This document shows, piece by piece, positions 9,820 to 18,208 of a stretch of DNA of 64,000 bases (its first letter is position 1; every line of letters starts with the position of its first letter). The DNA is from Burkholderia sp. GAS332 (lineage in GTDB: Bacteria; Pseudomonadota; Gammaproteobacteria; Burkholderiales; Burkholderiaceae): assembly GCA_900142905.1 (NCBI GenBank), contig FSRV01000003.1, forward strand, positions 1-64,000, given 5' to 3'. The notes below the pieces were generated by a model that had not been told where the DNA came from, did no database searches, and saw nothing but the letters and a program-made list of their open reading frames with translations. The translations under genes were made by a program, and so were the position numbers.

Positions 9820-10027
9820 TCGACCCGTTGCTGCCCCTTGAAGCAGCGCCGCGAACGCCGGGAATAGCAGCCCAAACTGCTGTTCGCGCATTTACCAGCG
9901 GTGGTAAGCTCAAATGCATCACACGGAAAATTGCCGGGGCCACCAAGTGCGCATCTTCGCGCTTGTTCTACTGGACGTTTGATGGCAAGCGGTCCGCCAG
10001 TAGCGGACCACTTGCGAGCCCGGTTTT

Positions 10028-12013
10028 TTACGACGAGATCTTGATTGCGGTAATCGAGTGCGCAGGGAACGTCCAGGAGAAGGTGCTGGATCCGATTTGC
10101 ACGGTACGCTGCGCAATCTGCACGGCATTCGCGTTAGTCGGGTTATTCTCGTCCGTGATATTCGCCGAGACCAGGGTCGAAACCGTCGCGGTGCCGCCGC
10201 TCGGGGCATTCTGCGGTGACACTACCGTGTCTACAGAATTTGCAGGATCTTCGTTTATCACGATCAAATAGGCATTGCCGCCAGTGTCGGTTGTTGCAAC
10301 AGTCTGCAATGCTTCCAGAGTCTGACCGTTCGACAGGACGCGTACCGGATTATGCGTCACTGCACTCTGAACCAGAGTCGTGCCCGTGTTCTGCGTGAAA
10401 AGCTTCATGGCGAGAGCCGTCGGACTTTCGATGGTGTTCGGTCCAGGGCCCTGCAGCAAAGCGTTGTCCCCGGAACTGATTGCGGCCAGGTCGGCGGGTG
10501 CCGTGCCGTAGGTGTAGTCGACCAGGACATGCCGGTCGGCCGCCGCAATTCCGTTGATCATCCATTGACGCATGAAGAGACCATGCATCACGCCTTCGCC
10601 CAGACTGCGTGGGAAGTGCGGCGCATACGAAGGCATCGTGCCTAGTTGGCCGTACTCGCTAAGCAGCACGCTCACGTTGGATACATTGGAGCCAGCATAC
10701 TGTTTGATCGAAGCTTGGGTCGCTTGCACCGCGGCAGCCTCATCCGCGGTCGATAGCATCGCCTGTCCAAAGTAGTCCGGCAGTCCGGTGCTCTTCGTGG
10801 CGTCAATCGTCGCATAAGGGTGCTGCACGACACAGTCGTAGGCATACTGTGCGCCCATGAGCTGAATGAAAGTGGCATCGAAAATCGAAGAGCACACCTT
10901 GAGCGCCGGGTTCACCGCCTTGATCGCTTTGTAGTGGTCGACGAAGCCTCCATGCAGTCCCGACGTATACGTGACGGTAATGGTCGCGCCGGTCGGCGGG
11001 ATGGCGCCGTGGGTGCCATCCCCGAATTGAATTGCCCCGCTGATATCGTCGATCTGATAGACGTTGCCCGCGCCAGCCGTGGTCGTTATGCTCGGGACCG
11101 ATTGCCAGGCCATACCGTTGACGTACACCGTTTCGCTTGCCTGCAAGACCGGCGCGTAGCGGGCATAGACGACTTGCCCACTTGCGCCGTTGCTAACAGA
11201 TGTTGCCGGCCGCCAGTCCGCTTGGGCCACAACCGGCTGGCTGGTGAAGCGCGTACTGCCGCCAAAGGCATACAGGCATTCGACCTTGTTTGCCGCGCAC
11301 GCTGGGTTGTTGAAAGTGACAGGCGTGCCATCGATCCAGTAATCCTCATCGATTGTTTGTCCACCGAAGACGCCGGAGAACGAGGGGTCATATTCGTTAC
11401 CGAGCTCGGCATACGCCACCTTGTAGGGCGCGGGGTGACCGTTTGCTGCTCGCTTCGCTGCCCAGTCCACGCCATTGACCTGTGGGCTGCCTTGAGGGGC
11501 CGTCATGTAGGCAACAAAATTGGCCGAATCGGCAGGACTGTCTGTGGTCACATTAAGCATAAGGTCGCCAGTCGCTCCCGTGACGTCGAGCAGATTGCCG
11601 AACTCATCGGGGCCGAAGGTGCTGTTCTCCGGTAAGGCCAGGCTAGCAATCGGCATCCCTCCAACCTGCTGGCCGCGCTGGGCTTGTGGACCAATCGCCC
11701 GCGACCATTGGAACGTATTGGCAAGCGTTCCACCGGGGTAGCGGATCATCGAGAAACCAACGTCCTTGATCTGGTTGGACACCAGCGGGAAAGTAATGCC
11801 GGTTTGCGGGTCGGTACTGCCGACGCCATCGCTTGCCCAGCGATGATTGACGCCGAATAGCAACGGGCTGACGGTGCCGACTTTAGCTGTGGTGTCGAAC
11901 GACACGACTGTCCTGTCGGGGGTTGCGCTGCCGCCGCCACAACCGCCGACAATGCCGATCAGCATGGCGGCAAGAAGGGTGCCTGTCAGTAACTCAATCT
12001 TGCGTTTTTTCAT
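10028..12013 (-). CDS. secreted lipoprotein glycoside hydrolase, clan GH-A-like (copy 2)
   Basis: 661 aa paralogue of the protein at 1791-3758. MKKRKIELLTG... leads to lipobox IVGGC with Cys25, then a Gly-rich linker. The same landmarks follow: FGVNHRWASDGVG, RYPGGTLANTFQW, YAELGNEYDPS (candidate acid/base Glu) and VLLSEYGQLG (candidate nucleophile). The start at 12013 has GGAGAC upstream. A short insertion around SGVFGGQTIDEDYW is absent from copy 1, so the two have diverged and may differ in specificity. Preceded upstream by a TGATCA pair and the second GntR gene. Activity is inferred by motif resemblance to arabinofuranosidase-type barrels. Confidence 0.7.
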   Translation of the reverse strand: MKKRKIELLTGTLLAAMLIGIVGGCGGGSATPDRTVVSFDTTAKVGTVSPLLFGVNHRWASDGVGSTDPQTGITFPLVSNQIKDVGFSMIRYPGGTLANTFQWSRAIGPQAQRGQQVGGMPIASLALPENSTFGPDEFGNLLDVTGATGDLMLNVTTDSPADSANFVAYMTAPQGSPQVNGVDWAAKRAANGHPAPYKVAYAELGNEYDPSFSGVFGGQTIDEDYWIDGTPVTFNNPACAANKVECLYAFGGSTRFTSQPVVAQADWRPATSVSNGASGQVVYARYAPVLQASETVYVNGMAWQSVPSITTTAGAGNVYQIDDISGAIQFGDGTHGAIPPTGATITVTYTSGLHGGFVDHYKAIKAVNPALKVCSSIFDATFIQLMGAQYAYDCVVQHPYATIDATKSTGLPDYFGQAMLSTADEAAAVQATQASIKQYAGSNVSNVSVLLSEYGQLGTMPSYAPHFPRSLGEGVMHGLFMRQWMINGIAAADRHVLVDYTYGTAPADLAAISSGDNALLQGPGPNTIESPTALAMKLFTQNTGTTLVQSAVTHNPVRVLSNGQTLEALQTVATTDTGGNAYLIVINEDPANSVDTVVSPQNAPSGGTATVSTLVSANITDENNPTNANAVQIAQRTVQIGSSTFSWTFPAHSITAIKISS

Positions 12014-12072
12014 ACCGTCGTCTCCGGACTGGCTCGTTGTTCGTGGGTGGGATCAACTCTATCGACCACAAA

Positions 12073-12138
12073 TATGATCATAAATTCCAGAATATGCTCA
12101 TGATAAGTATGGTTAACTCTGTATTTATGATCACATAA
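12073..12138. promoter_or_regulatory. paired TGATCA boxes upstream of glycosidase copy 2
   Basis: TGATCA cores at 12075-12080 (ATATGATCATAAAT) and 12128-12133 (ATTTATGATCACATAAT), 53 bp apart, 60-120 bp upstream of the start at 12013, the same position and spacing as in copy 1. Confidence 0.6.
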
Positions 12139-12344
12139 TCGAAATGAGCAGACGAGAGGCGAACGCTCTCGCGCCGGTCCGGGTAAGCGGAGTTGTACTG
12201 TGGCTGGAGGAAGTCGGGGATGCCGGGCGGTGATGAGAGTTCGACCGGGTCAATGCCGAACTAGCTGCGAAGAAAACTGCCTGGGAGGCGTGCGCGTTAA
12301 GCGCGACGATCCGGTCTTAGGCGGTGGGGAAAGCTACGGGTGGA

Positions 12345-13061
12345 TCAGACAGTGGACAATGCGTCGGAATCTGTATCGCGCAGTTTGCTACGTCGAACCG
12401 CGCGCTTTCGTTCCGGCGAATCCTGGACGTCGAATTGCAATCGCGCCAGCAACGTGTGTCTCGCCTTGATGACGTGCGCGCTCATTAGCGTGCCTGCCGC
12501 TTCGACGTCACGTTCGGCGATGGCGTTGATCAGGTGGCGATGGTCGTTGATCACGCCATGAAATCGCTCGGCGCCGTAGTCGAACCGATGCCAAAGCGCA
12601 GCGATCAATAGCCAGTGGCGGTCGAGCAGCGCGACCGCGTCCGGATTGTTCGCGACGGTGTTGATGGTGGTATGAAATTCACGGTTGGTGCGCAGTGCCG
12701 ACTCGTAATCACCGGCTTCAATGCAGGCTTCGAAGCGGGCTTCGATTTCCCGAAGCGCGTCGACGTCCGCCGGCGTTGCGCGCATCACCATCTTACGTAT
12801 CAGCAAGACTTCGAGTGCGCTGCGAATATCGAAGATATTGCCGATGAATTCGCGATCAACGGTTCGGATCCGCGCGCCACGATTCGGTTCGATGATCAGC
12901 AGGCCTTCGCCATGAAGCGCCCGCAAGGCCTCACGAATCGGCATCTGGCTGACACCGTATCGCTCGGCGAGTTGCGCGATAGTCACCCGCGAGCCGAACG
13001 GCAGGACACCGGCCACGATGTCATCGCGAATCTTTTGCTGGATGTCCTGGATCTGAACCAT
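12345..13061 (-). CDS. GntR-family regulator, FCD subfamily, copy 2
   Basis: 238 aa, same length as copy 1 and very similar throughout. Winged helix at about 10-75 (DDIVAGVLPFGSRVTIAQLA, SQMPIREALRALHGEGLL), then an FCD domain with NREFHTTINTV, NDHRHL and SAHVIKARHTLL. Lies between glycosidase 2 and dehydratase-like copy 2 on the same strand. The recognition helices of both copies look alike, so cross-regulation of all four TGATCA pairs is likely. The effector is unknown; the FCD family usually responds to carboxylic acids. Confidence 0.85.
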   Translation of the reverse strand: MVQIQDIQQKIRDDIVAGVLPFGSRVTIAQLAERYGVSQMPIREALRALHGEGLLIIEPNRGARIRTVDREFIGNIFDIRSALEVLLIRKMVMRATPADVDALREIEARFEACIEAGDYESALRTNREFHTTINTVANNPDAVALLDRHWLLIAALWHRFDYGAERFHGVINDHRHLINAIAERDVEAAGTLMSAHVIKARHTLLARLQFDVQDSPERKRAVRRSKLRDTDSDALSTV

Positions 13062-13199
13062 AGTACGTGCTGGGTTTCCTAGTTCTGAACAACACCGCGA
13101 AAGCGGGTGCAGTCCAACATTGTCTACCGTTTGCCGGACGCTGTACAGAACGTCGGCCAGCAGTTGGGGTCGCCCGAACCGCTGGTCGAACGGCCGTGA

Positions 13200-14354
13200 T
13201 TATGCACCCCCAGTCAGGTGGAACTCCCGCGTTTGATGCCGTAGCACGGCGCCTGCATCGAGCACCGCGCCGTGACCAGGGCCTTCGGGCAACTGCGCGT
13301 AGCCTCCACGTGGCGCAGGCAGGCGGTGGCCGACCAGTTCGTCGAATGCAGGTGTCTCGTCGAACTGCATTTCGAGGCGCTGGAAGTTCGGCACGATCGC
13401 CGAAAGTTGCAGACTGACGGCATGGGCCACCGGCCCGCTCGGATTGTGCGGCGAAAATTCCACCTGGTAGCGATCCAGCAACGCGGCCACCGCGAGGACT
13501 TCGCGCACGCTTCCCACGTATTTGACGTCGGGCATGATCACATCGTAAGCGCCAGCCTCAAGGAACGGACGAAAGCCGGCCACGCCGATGGCTTCCTCGC
13601 ACCCCGCGAGCTTGACGCCAAGTGTATTGGCACGTCCCCGGACGCGCCGGATGGCATCCATCTGTGCGGGCGTTTCCGGTAGCGGGCATTCGAACCAGTA
13701 AAGCGCATAGGGCGCGAGTTCATCCAGCAATTCGAGCGACGAGGCTTCGTTGAGGCGCCAGTGGCAATCGACCATCAGGTCTGCTGATGGTCCAATAGCG
13801 GCGCGCGTCGCGGCAATGCGTGCCACACCACCTTCGAATGCTGCGCGGGCTGCCTGCAGATCGGTCGGCTCGCCATATAGGGATGCCTCGTCGAAGGGCG
13901 CGATCTTCACAGCGGTAAAGCCCGCCGCAATGGCTGCGCGCGCGCTCGCCGCAAAGTCCTCGGGAGTACGTCCGCCGGTGCGCCTGTTGATGTTTGCATA
14001 GAGCGCGACATCGGCGTGCCGCACTTCGCCCAGGCAGCGGGCGAACGACTTTGATGCATTCCTGCCACGCAGGTCCCAAAGGGCGTGATCGATACCGGAG
14101 AGAATCGCTGCGTTGGGCAACTGCGAGACCTGCGGCAGCGGCACGATGGGAGCGCCCTCAGCAACAGGCTGGTTCAGAAACAGAGGAAAGACCTCTCGCG
14201 CAACCTGCTCCAACTGCTGCTCCCGACCGGTCAGGGTCGCTTCGCCGACGCCAGTCGCGCCGTCACTATCGGTGACTTCGATAAAACTCCACCATGTCTT
14301 GCTGGTCACCTGCGTGACACTCAACTTGAGACTGGCTATGGTTGGGTATTGCAT
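13200..14354 (-). CDS. enolase-superfamily acid-sugar dehydratase-like enzyme, copy 2
   Basis: 384 aa, closely similar to copy 1. Conserved barrel residues are all present: Lys in TAVKIAPFD, Asp in MVDCHWRLN, Glu in WFECPLPE, Glu pair in GCEEAIGV, Asp in MPDVKYVGS and His in FSPHNPSGP. The start at 14354 follows GAGGGAATTC. It is transcribed from the SDR side towards the GntR gene. With the SDR and the SMP-30 lactonase it would complete oxidation, lactone opening and dehydration of a sugar. Substrate and stereochemistry cannot be read from sequence. Confidence 0.8.
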   Translation of the reverse strand: MQYPTIASLKLSVTQVTSKTWWSFIEVTDSDGATGVGEATLTGREQQLEQVAREVFPLFLNQPVAEGAPIVPLPQVSQLPNAAILSGIDHALWDLRGRNASKSFARCLGEVRHADVALYANINRRTGGRTPEDFAASARAAIAAGFTAVKIAPFDEASLYGEPTDLQAARAAFEGGVARIAATRAAIGPSADLMVDCHWRLNEASSLELLDELAPYALYWFECPLPETPAQMDAIRRVRGRANTLGVKLAGCEEAIGVAGFRPFLEAGAYDVIMPDVKYVGSVREVLAVAALLDRYQVEFSPHNPSGPVAHAVSLQLSAIVPNFQRLEMQFDETPAFDELVGHRLPAPRGGYAQLPEGPGHGAVLDAGAVLRHQTREFHLTGGA

Positions 14355-14414
14355 GAATTCCCTCGTGGATTGCTAACTCGTGCCCGGGCGCGCGCCCAGG
14401 CGGTTAGGACGTAG

Positions 14415-15224
14415 TTACAACCGCCCACCGCCGTCGACCGGAATGTCTGCCCCAGTAATGAAAGCGCCTGCGTCGCTTGCGAGCAGCAGCGCGAGATGCG
14501 CCACTTCCTCAGGCATGCCGGCGCGCCGCATCGGATTGGCGTTGTGCTCGATCTGCCTCCAGGCATCGCTATCTTCGCGGCGCCAGGCGTTGCGCGGCGT
14601 AGCGATAAGACCGGGGGAGATGGTGTTCAGGGTGACCGCGTCGGCGGCGCACTCCTTTGCCGCATTCACGATGAGGTTATGATGCGCGGCCTTGAGCGCC
14701 GCATATACGCCGAGCTCGGCATCCGGGCGCACCTGGTTCACGCTGCCAATCGAAATCACTCGACCCCAGCCGCGTGAGCGCATGCTGGGCAGCACATCCT
14801 GAAGTATCTCGAGCGATGCTTCGAGGTTGATTCGGCTCAGATGCCGCATCGTCTCGATCGTGATTTGATCAAAACGCTGGCGGACCTGTGCCGATGCGCA
14901 CAGCACCACGACGTCGGGTAAGCCGATCTTATCGGCGCTCGCCTGCACCAGTCGATGACCCGCGTCGGCGCAGTTCAGATCGCACTCCAGCGCGACAGCC
15001 TGCGCACCGGCGGTTTGAAGTTCAGCGGCGAGCTGTTGGGCCGCGTCGGGAAGTCCCACGCGCGCGTCTGCCGCACTGCTGTAGTGGAGGGCCAGCCGTG
15101 CGCCGCGCCATGCGAACAGTCGCGCGATCGCCCGGCCGATCCCGAGACTCGCTCCTGTGATCAAGACTTGCCGTCCGTGCAAAGACATTTGCGCGTCGGC
15201 CGCTTCGCGGTCGATGAAAGACAT
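14415..15224 (-). CDS. SDR-family NAD(P)-dependent sugar dehydrogenase
   Basis: 270 aa classical SDR. TGASLGIG at residues 23-30 binds the cofactor, VISIGSVNQ (about 157-163) supplies the catalytic Ser, and Tyr174 and Lys178 form YAALK. The C-terminus ITGADIPVDGGGRL is typical. The start at 15224 is taken because GGAG precedes it. Asp81-Leu82 after the third strand fits the usual DL/DV cofactor contact. Divergent from the SMP-30 gene across a TGATCA pair. Predicted to oxidise the sugar to its lactone, the step before lactonase; the exact sugar is unknown. Confidence 0.85.
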   Translation of the reverse strand: MSFIDREAADAQMSLHGRQVLITGASLGIGRAIARLFAWRGARLALHYSSAADARVGLPDAAQQLAAELQTAGAQAVALECDLNCADAGHRLVQASADKIGLPDVVVLCASAQVRQRFDQITIETMRHLSRINLEASLEILQDVLPSMRSRGWGRVISIGSVNQVRPDAELGVYAALKAAHHNLIVNAAKECAADAVTLNTISPGLIATPRNAWRREDSDAWRQIEHNANPMRRAGMPEEVAHLALLLASDAGAFITGADIPVDGGGRL

Positions 15225-15297
15225 TAATAACTCCACTTTTTTGCGGTACCGAATTGAACCGCTCCTGATGCCGTTGTGGCATCGGGGAATACACTTA

Positions 15298-15364
15298 ATT
15301 TGATCATATGTACGTATCTGATGTCGTTTTTGACGGTAACATTAGTGATGTTGTGATCAAATAT
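15298..15364. promoter_or_regulatory. paired TGATCA boxes in the divergent SDR/SMP-30 promoter
   Basis: TGATCA cores at 15301-15306 (AATTTGATCATATG) and 15354-15359 (TTGTGATCAAATAT), 53 bp apart. The pair fills the short divergent intergenic region, the second box ending just before the lactonase ribosome site, so a bound regulator would control both directions. Confidence 0.6.
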
Positions 15365-15375
15365 AGGTGGGGACG

Positions 15376-16296
15376 ATGCATGGCATCCTGAATTTCGACG
15401 TCGAGGCCGTGGCCTCCACATACGACACACTAGGTGAATCCCCCGTATGGAACGAACACGATCAACGTCTGTACTGGATCGATGTCAGGCGTGGACGCTT
15501 GCAGGCCTTCGCGGCGCGCACGGGGGAGCTGGATGCCTGGGACTTCGACGGGCTGATTGGCGGAATCGCGTTGCGCACCGATGGTTCGATTATCGTGACC
15601 CGTCTGTCGAGTATCGATGGATTTGCGCCTTTCGTGCTAATGGACGGGGCGCGGGGCATCAACGCCACAGACCAGCTTGTGACGCTGGCTCGCTTTCCCG
15701 ACAAGGGCAGCGATCATCGCACCAACGAAGTGAAATGCGACCGTGTCGGCAACCTGTGGTGCGGCACGATGCGTGACTTCGGCAAGGATTCGAGCGGCGC
15801 GTTGTACCGGATCGATGCCGCGCAAGAGCCGCTCGAAGTACGTGCCAACGTGACCATCCCCAACGCGCTTGATTTCTCCCCAGACGGGAAGTGGGCCTAT
15901 TTCTCTGATACGGCGACCGGCCGCATCGATCGCGCGTCGTTCGATTCAGAACGCGGCATGGTGGGCGAATGGCACGTGCTGGTCGAGGCTGGCGCCGCGC
16001 CCGGCAAACCTGACGGTCTCACGATCGATCAGGACGGGTGTTTGTGGAATGCGCGTTTTGGCGGGGCATGCATCGCGCGCTTCGATCCGCACGGGAGGTT
16101 GATGGGGACACTCGCGCTACCCGTTTCTCAACCCACCTCCTGTGCGTTTGGCGGCGAGCGTCTCAATACGCTGTTCGTCACGAGCGCACGCCAGTGGCTC
16201 AGTGACGCAGCGCTTGCACAGGAGCTGTCGGCAGGCGCATTGCTGGCATGTGAAACGCCATTTACTGGCCTTGCGCCCGCGCGCTACCGTGGGTGA
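15376..16296 (+). CDS. SMP-30/gluconolactonase family sugar lactonase
   Basis: 306 aa six-bladed beta-propeller lactonase. Landmarks: LGESPVWNEHDQRLYWID (the metal Glu of the family lies in GESPVW), NEVKCDRVGNLWCGTM (Asn and Asp ligands), SDGKWAYFSDT-like SPDGKWAYFSDTATG, and KPDGLTIDQDGCLWNARFGG with the expected metal/catalytic Asp. Hydrolyses sugar lactones using a divalent metal, cytoplasmic. The ATG at 15376 is preferred; a GTG at 15367 in the same frame would overlap GGTGGGG, which looks like the ribosome site. Followed 98 bp later by the MFS gene, probably one operon. A truncated copy lies at 8525-8749. Confidence 0.9.
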   Translation: MHGILNFDVEAVASTYDTLGESPVWNEHDQRLYWIDVRRGRLQAFAARTGELDAWDFDGLIGGIALRTDGSIIVTRLSSIDGFAPFVLMDGARGINATDQLVTLARFPDKGSDHRTNEVKCDRVGNLWCGTMRDFGKDSSGALYRIDAAQEPLEVRANVTIPNALDFSPDGKWAYFSDTATGRIDRASFDSERGMVGEWHVLVEAGAAPGKPDGLTIDQDGCLWNARFGGACIARFDPHGRLMGTLALPVSQPTSCAFGGERLNTLFVTSARQWLSDAALAQELSAGALLACETPFTGLAPARYRG

Positions 16297-16394
16297 ACCG
16301 CAGGAAACACGCGCTGGCCCCGAATGATTGAGCCTCCGCAGGGGGGATCGGAAGCCCGGCGCAGAAGCATAATCTCAACGGAGACAGAGACACT

Positions 16395-17696
16395 ATGGAA
16401 TCAATGGCAATAAGGTCACCACAGCGTTTGGCGCGGGCGGTGAAATGGGCGCCGCGGTTGGTTGCGTTCGGTGAATTCATCGACGGGTACGACCTCCTGT
16501 GCATGGGCGCTGCGTTGCTCTTTCTCGGGCCGCAATTTCACCTGGATGGCCCGACGAAAGGATGGCTGGCGGCGATTGCATTTATCGGTACCGCGTTCGG
16601 ACTGGTTGTGTTCGGCGACCTGGCAGACCGCTTCGGGCGCAAGATCATCTTTGTGGTCAACCTGGTGTTCTTTGTCGCTGCCTCAATCGGCTCCGCGTTC
16701 GTGACGGACATATGGCAACTGATGATTGCCCGTTTCCTGATCGGCATTGCGGTCGGCATGGACATTCCCACATCGCAAAGCTTTCTCGCCGAAATCGCGC
16801 CAGGCGCGCGACGCGGGCGCATTGCAGGCTCGCTGCCCAACATGATGTGGCTTAGCGGCGCCATTGCGAGCATCCTGATCGCGATGGCGATCAAGCCTTT
16901 TGCGGGGGAAGCGACCTGGCGCTGGCTGTTCGGTCTGGCCGCGGTGCCTGCACTAGCCGTCCTGATCGCACGGCAGTTTCTGCCGGAGTCGCCGCGCTGG
17001 CTGATCGCGCAAGGACGGGTAGACGAAGCGCGCGACATCATGAACGTGCTGGGCCTGCCCGTGCCAGCGGTCAAACAACGTGTGAAGCGCGAGTACCACG
17101 CCTTGTTCTCGGGCAGTGGACTGCGTCGACTGCTGTCGGTGAGCGCGTTCTTCGCATTGCAGGCGTTTGGTGGAGCAGTGGCCACGATTGCCGGGCCGCT
17201 GGTGTTCTCCACTGCAGGCTTCCGCGTCGACCAATCGCTGTATTTCGCGCTGGGGGGCTTTGTCACAGGGCTTATCGCCGTCATGCTCGGCGCTCTGGTG
17301 ATCGACCGGGTCAACCGCCGCAAGATGGGCATACTCACGTGCCTTGGCGCGTTTGTCTGCGGTCTGGGTATTGCGATCTTCGGACAAACGAATGTGTATG
17401 TTTTGTTCGGTCTCTTTGTCACGTATTCGCTGATTGTCTGGTTCGGGCCGGGTGTGCTCTCGTGGGTCTGGAGCTCGGAAGTGTTTCCGACTGAACTGCG
17501 TGGCTTGGGATCGGGCATCGCACAGTGTGCGACACGGCTTGCGATCGCGTTGAACCTCGTTCTCGCGCCGACATTGGTCACGCGCTTCGGGACTCGCGCA
17601 ATCGCGATTTATGCGTCCGTGTATGTTGTCTGCGCCATCATCGTTGCGTGTTCACCTTTCTTTGATTCGACAAACGTCGAACTCGAAGAAGTCTAA
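16395..17696 (+). CDS. MFS transporter, sugar porter-like
   Basis: 433 aa inner-membrane permease. It shows FGDLADRFGRK after helix 2, PESPRWLIAQGR before the central loop, DRVNRRKMG in the C-terminal half and WSSEVFPTELRGLGSG near helix 10. This group imports sugars or sugar acids with protons. It differs from the transporter at 61-1428 (no QQxxGIN), so it is not a duplicate. It follows the lactonase in the same direction. The C-terminus, VELEEV, ends exactly where an IS5 relic begins at about 17697; homologues usually run a little longer, so the last residues may be lost, probably without harm. Confidence 0.85.
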   Translation: MESMAIRSPQRLARAVKWAPRLVAFGEFIDGYDLLCMGAALLFLGPQFHLDGPTKGWLAAIAFIGTAFGLVVFGDLADRFGRKIIFVVNLVFFVAASIGSAFVTDIWQLMIARFLIGIAVGMDIPTSQSFLAEIAPGARRGRIAGSLPNMMWLSGAIASILIAMAIKPFAGEATWRWLFGLAAVPALAVLIARQFLPESPRWLIAQGRVDEARDIMNVLGLPVPAVKQRVKREYHALFSGSGLRRLLSVSAFFALQAFGGAVATIAGPLVFSTAGFRVDQSLYFALGGFVTGLIAVMLGALVIDRVNRRKMGILTCLGAFVCGLGIAIFGQTNVYVLFGLFVTYSLIVWFGPGVLSWVWSSEVFPTELRGLGSGIAQCATRLAIALNLVLAPTLVTRFGTRAIAIYASVYVVCAIIVACSPFFDSTNVELEEV

Positions 17697-18137
17697 AAAC
17701 GCGTCACTGACGGGGAGGTCATTGGCATCGACGAGGATGTGGTGCCTGAAACCGGGACGCGAGCGATCCTTGGGGTTCGGGCCAGTTTTCGCCCGCCCCA
17801 ACGGATCGCACAGACGATGAATCGACGCTGCTCGTGAGAAATCGAGCTGGCCGTCCTCGCGTAACTTCGCAAGCAGCGGCTCGTGCCGTCGGTCCCACAC
17901 GCCAGCCCTTTGCCAGTCGCGCAAGCGACGCCAGCAGGTCGGACCCGAACCAAATTCCAACTTGATCGACTGGTCGCACCGGCGTATCCCGGTTTTGAAC
18001 ACGAACAGGATGCAGTTCAGGGGCGCCCGGTCCGAAACCGGGCGGCGGCCTGGATATTCCTTGGGTCGCGGCTTTGGCGGCGGTAGCAAAGGTTCGATCA
18101 ATGCCCGCAGCTCGTCATCAATGATCGGCGTACCCAT
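17697..18137 (-). pseudogene. IS5-family (IS427-like) transposase relic
   Basis: The translation begins PIIDDELRALIEPLLPPPKP and continues WRRLRDWQRAGVWDRRHEPL and GPNPKDRSRPGF, HHILVDANDLP, the N-terminal half of IS5/IS427-type transposases. Several usually conserved residues are altered, and the frame then runs backwards over the MFS gene, so the C-terminal catalytic part is missing. Confidence 0.75.
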
Positions 18138-18175
18138 CCACTTGGTTCCCGTTGTTCAGATGGCCAAGGTTAACA

Positions 18176-18195
18176 GCCCCTTCGGGGTCTTTTTG
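18176..18195 (+). terminator. possible rho-independent terminator
   Basis: A CCCC-TTC-GGGG hairpin followed by CTTTTT lies downstream of the MFS gene and the IS5 relic, before the next IS copy. The stem is only four to five pairs, so this is tentative. Confidence 0.35.
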
Positions 18196-18208
18196 AAATG
18201 GTCTCTAG

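Noticed and set aside
10820..11635. Long plus-strand open frame inside glycosidase copy 2
   Set aside because: It is antisense to a gene with clear motifs and a paralogue; long empty frames opposite genes are expected at this GC content.
14860..14880. TGATCAAAA inside the SDR gene as a further operator box
   Set aside because: It lies within conserved coding sequence (FDQI) and has no partner box at 52-53 bp.
16538..17581. 347-codon frame antisense to the MFS gene
   Set aside because: Translation is rich in Ser/Thr/Arg/Pro without any domain; the MFS frame explains the DNA.
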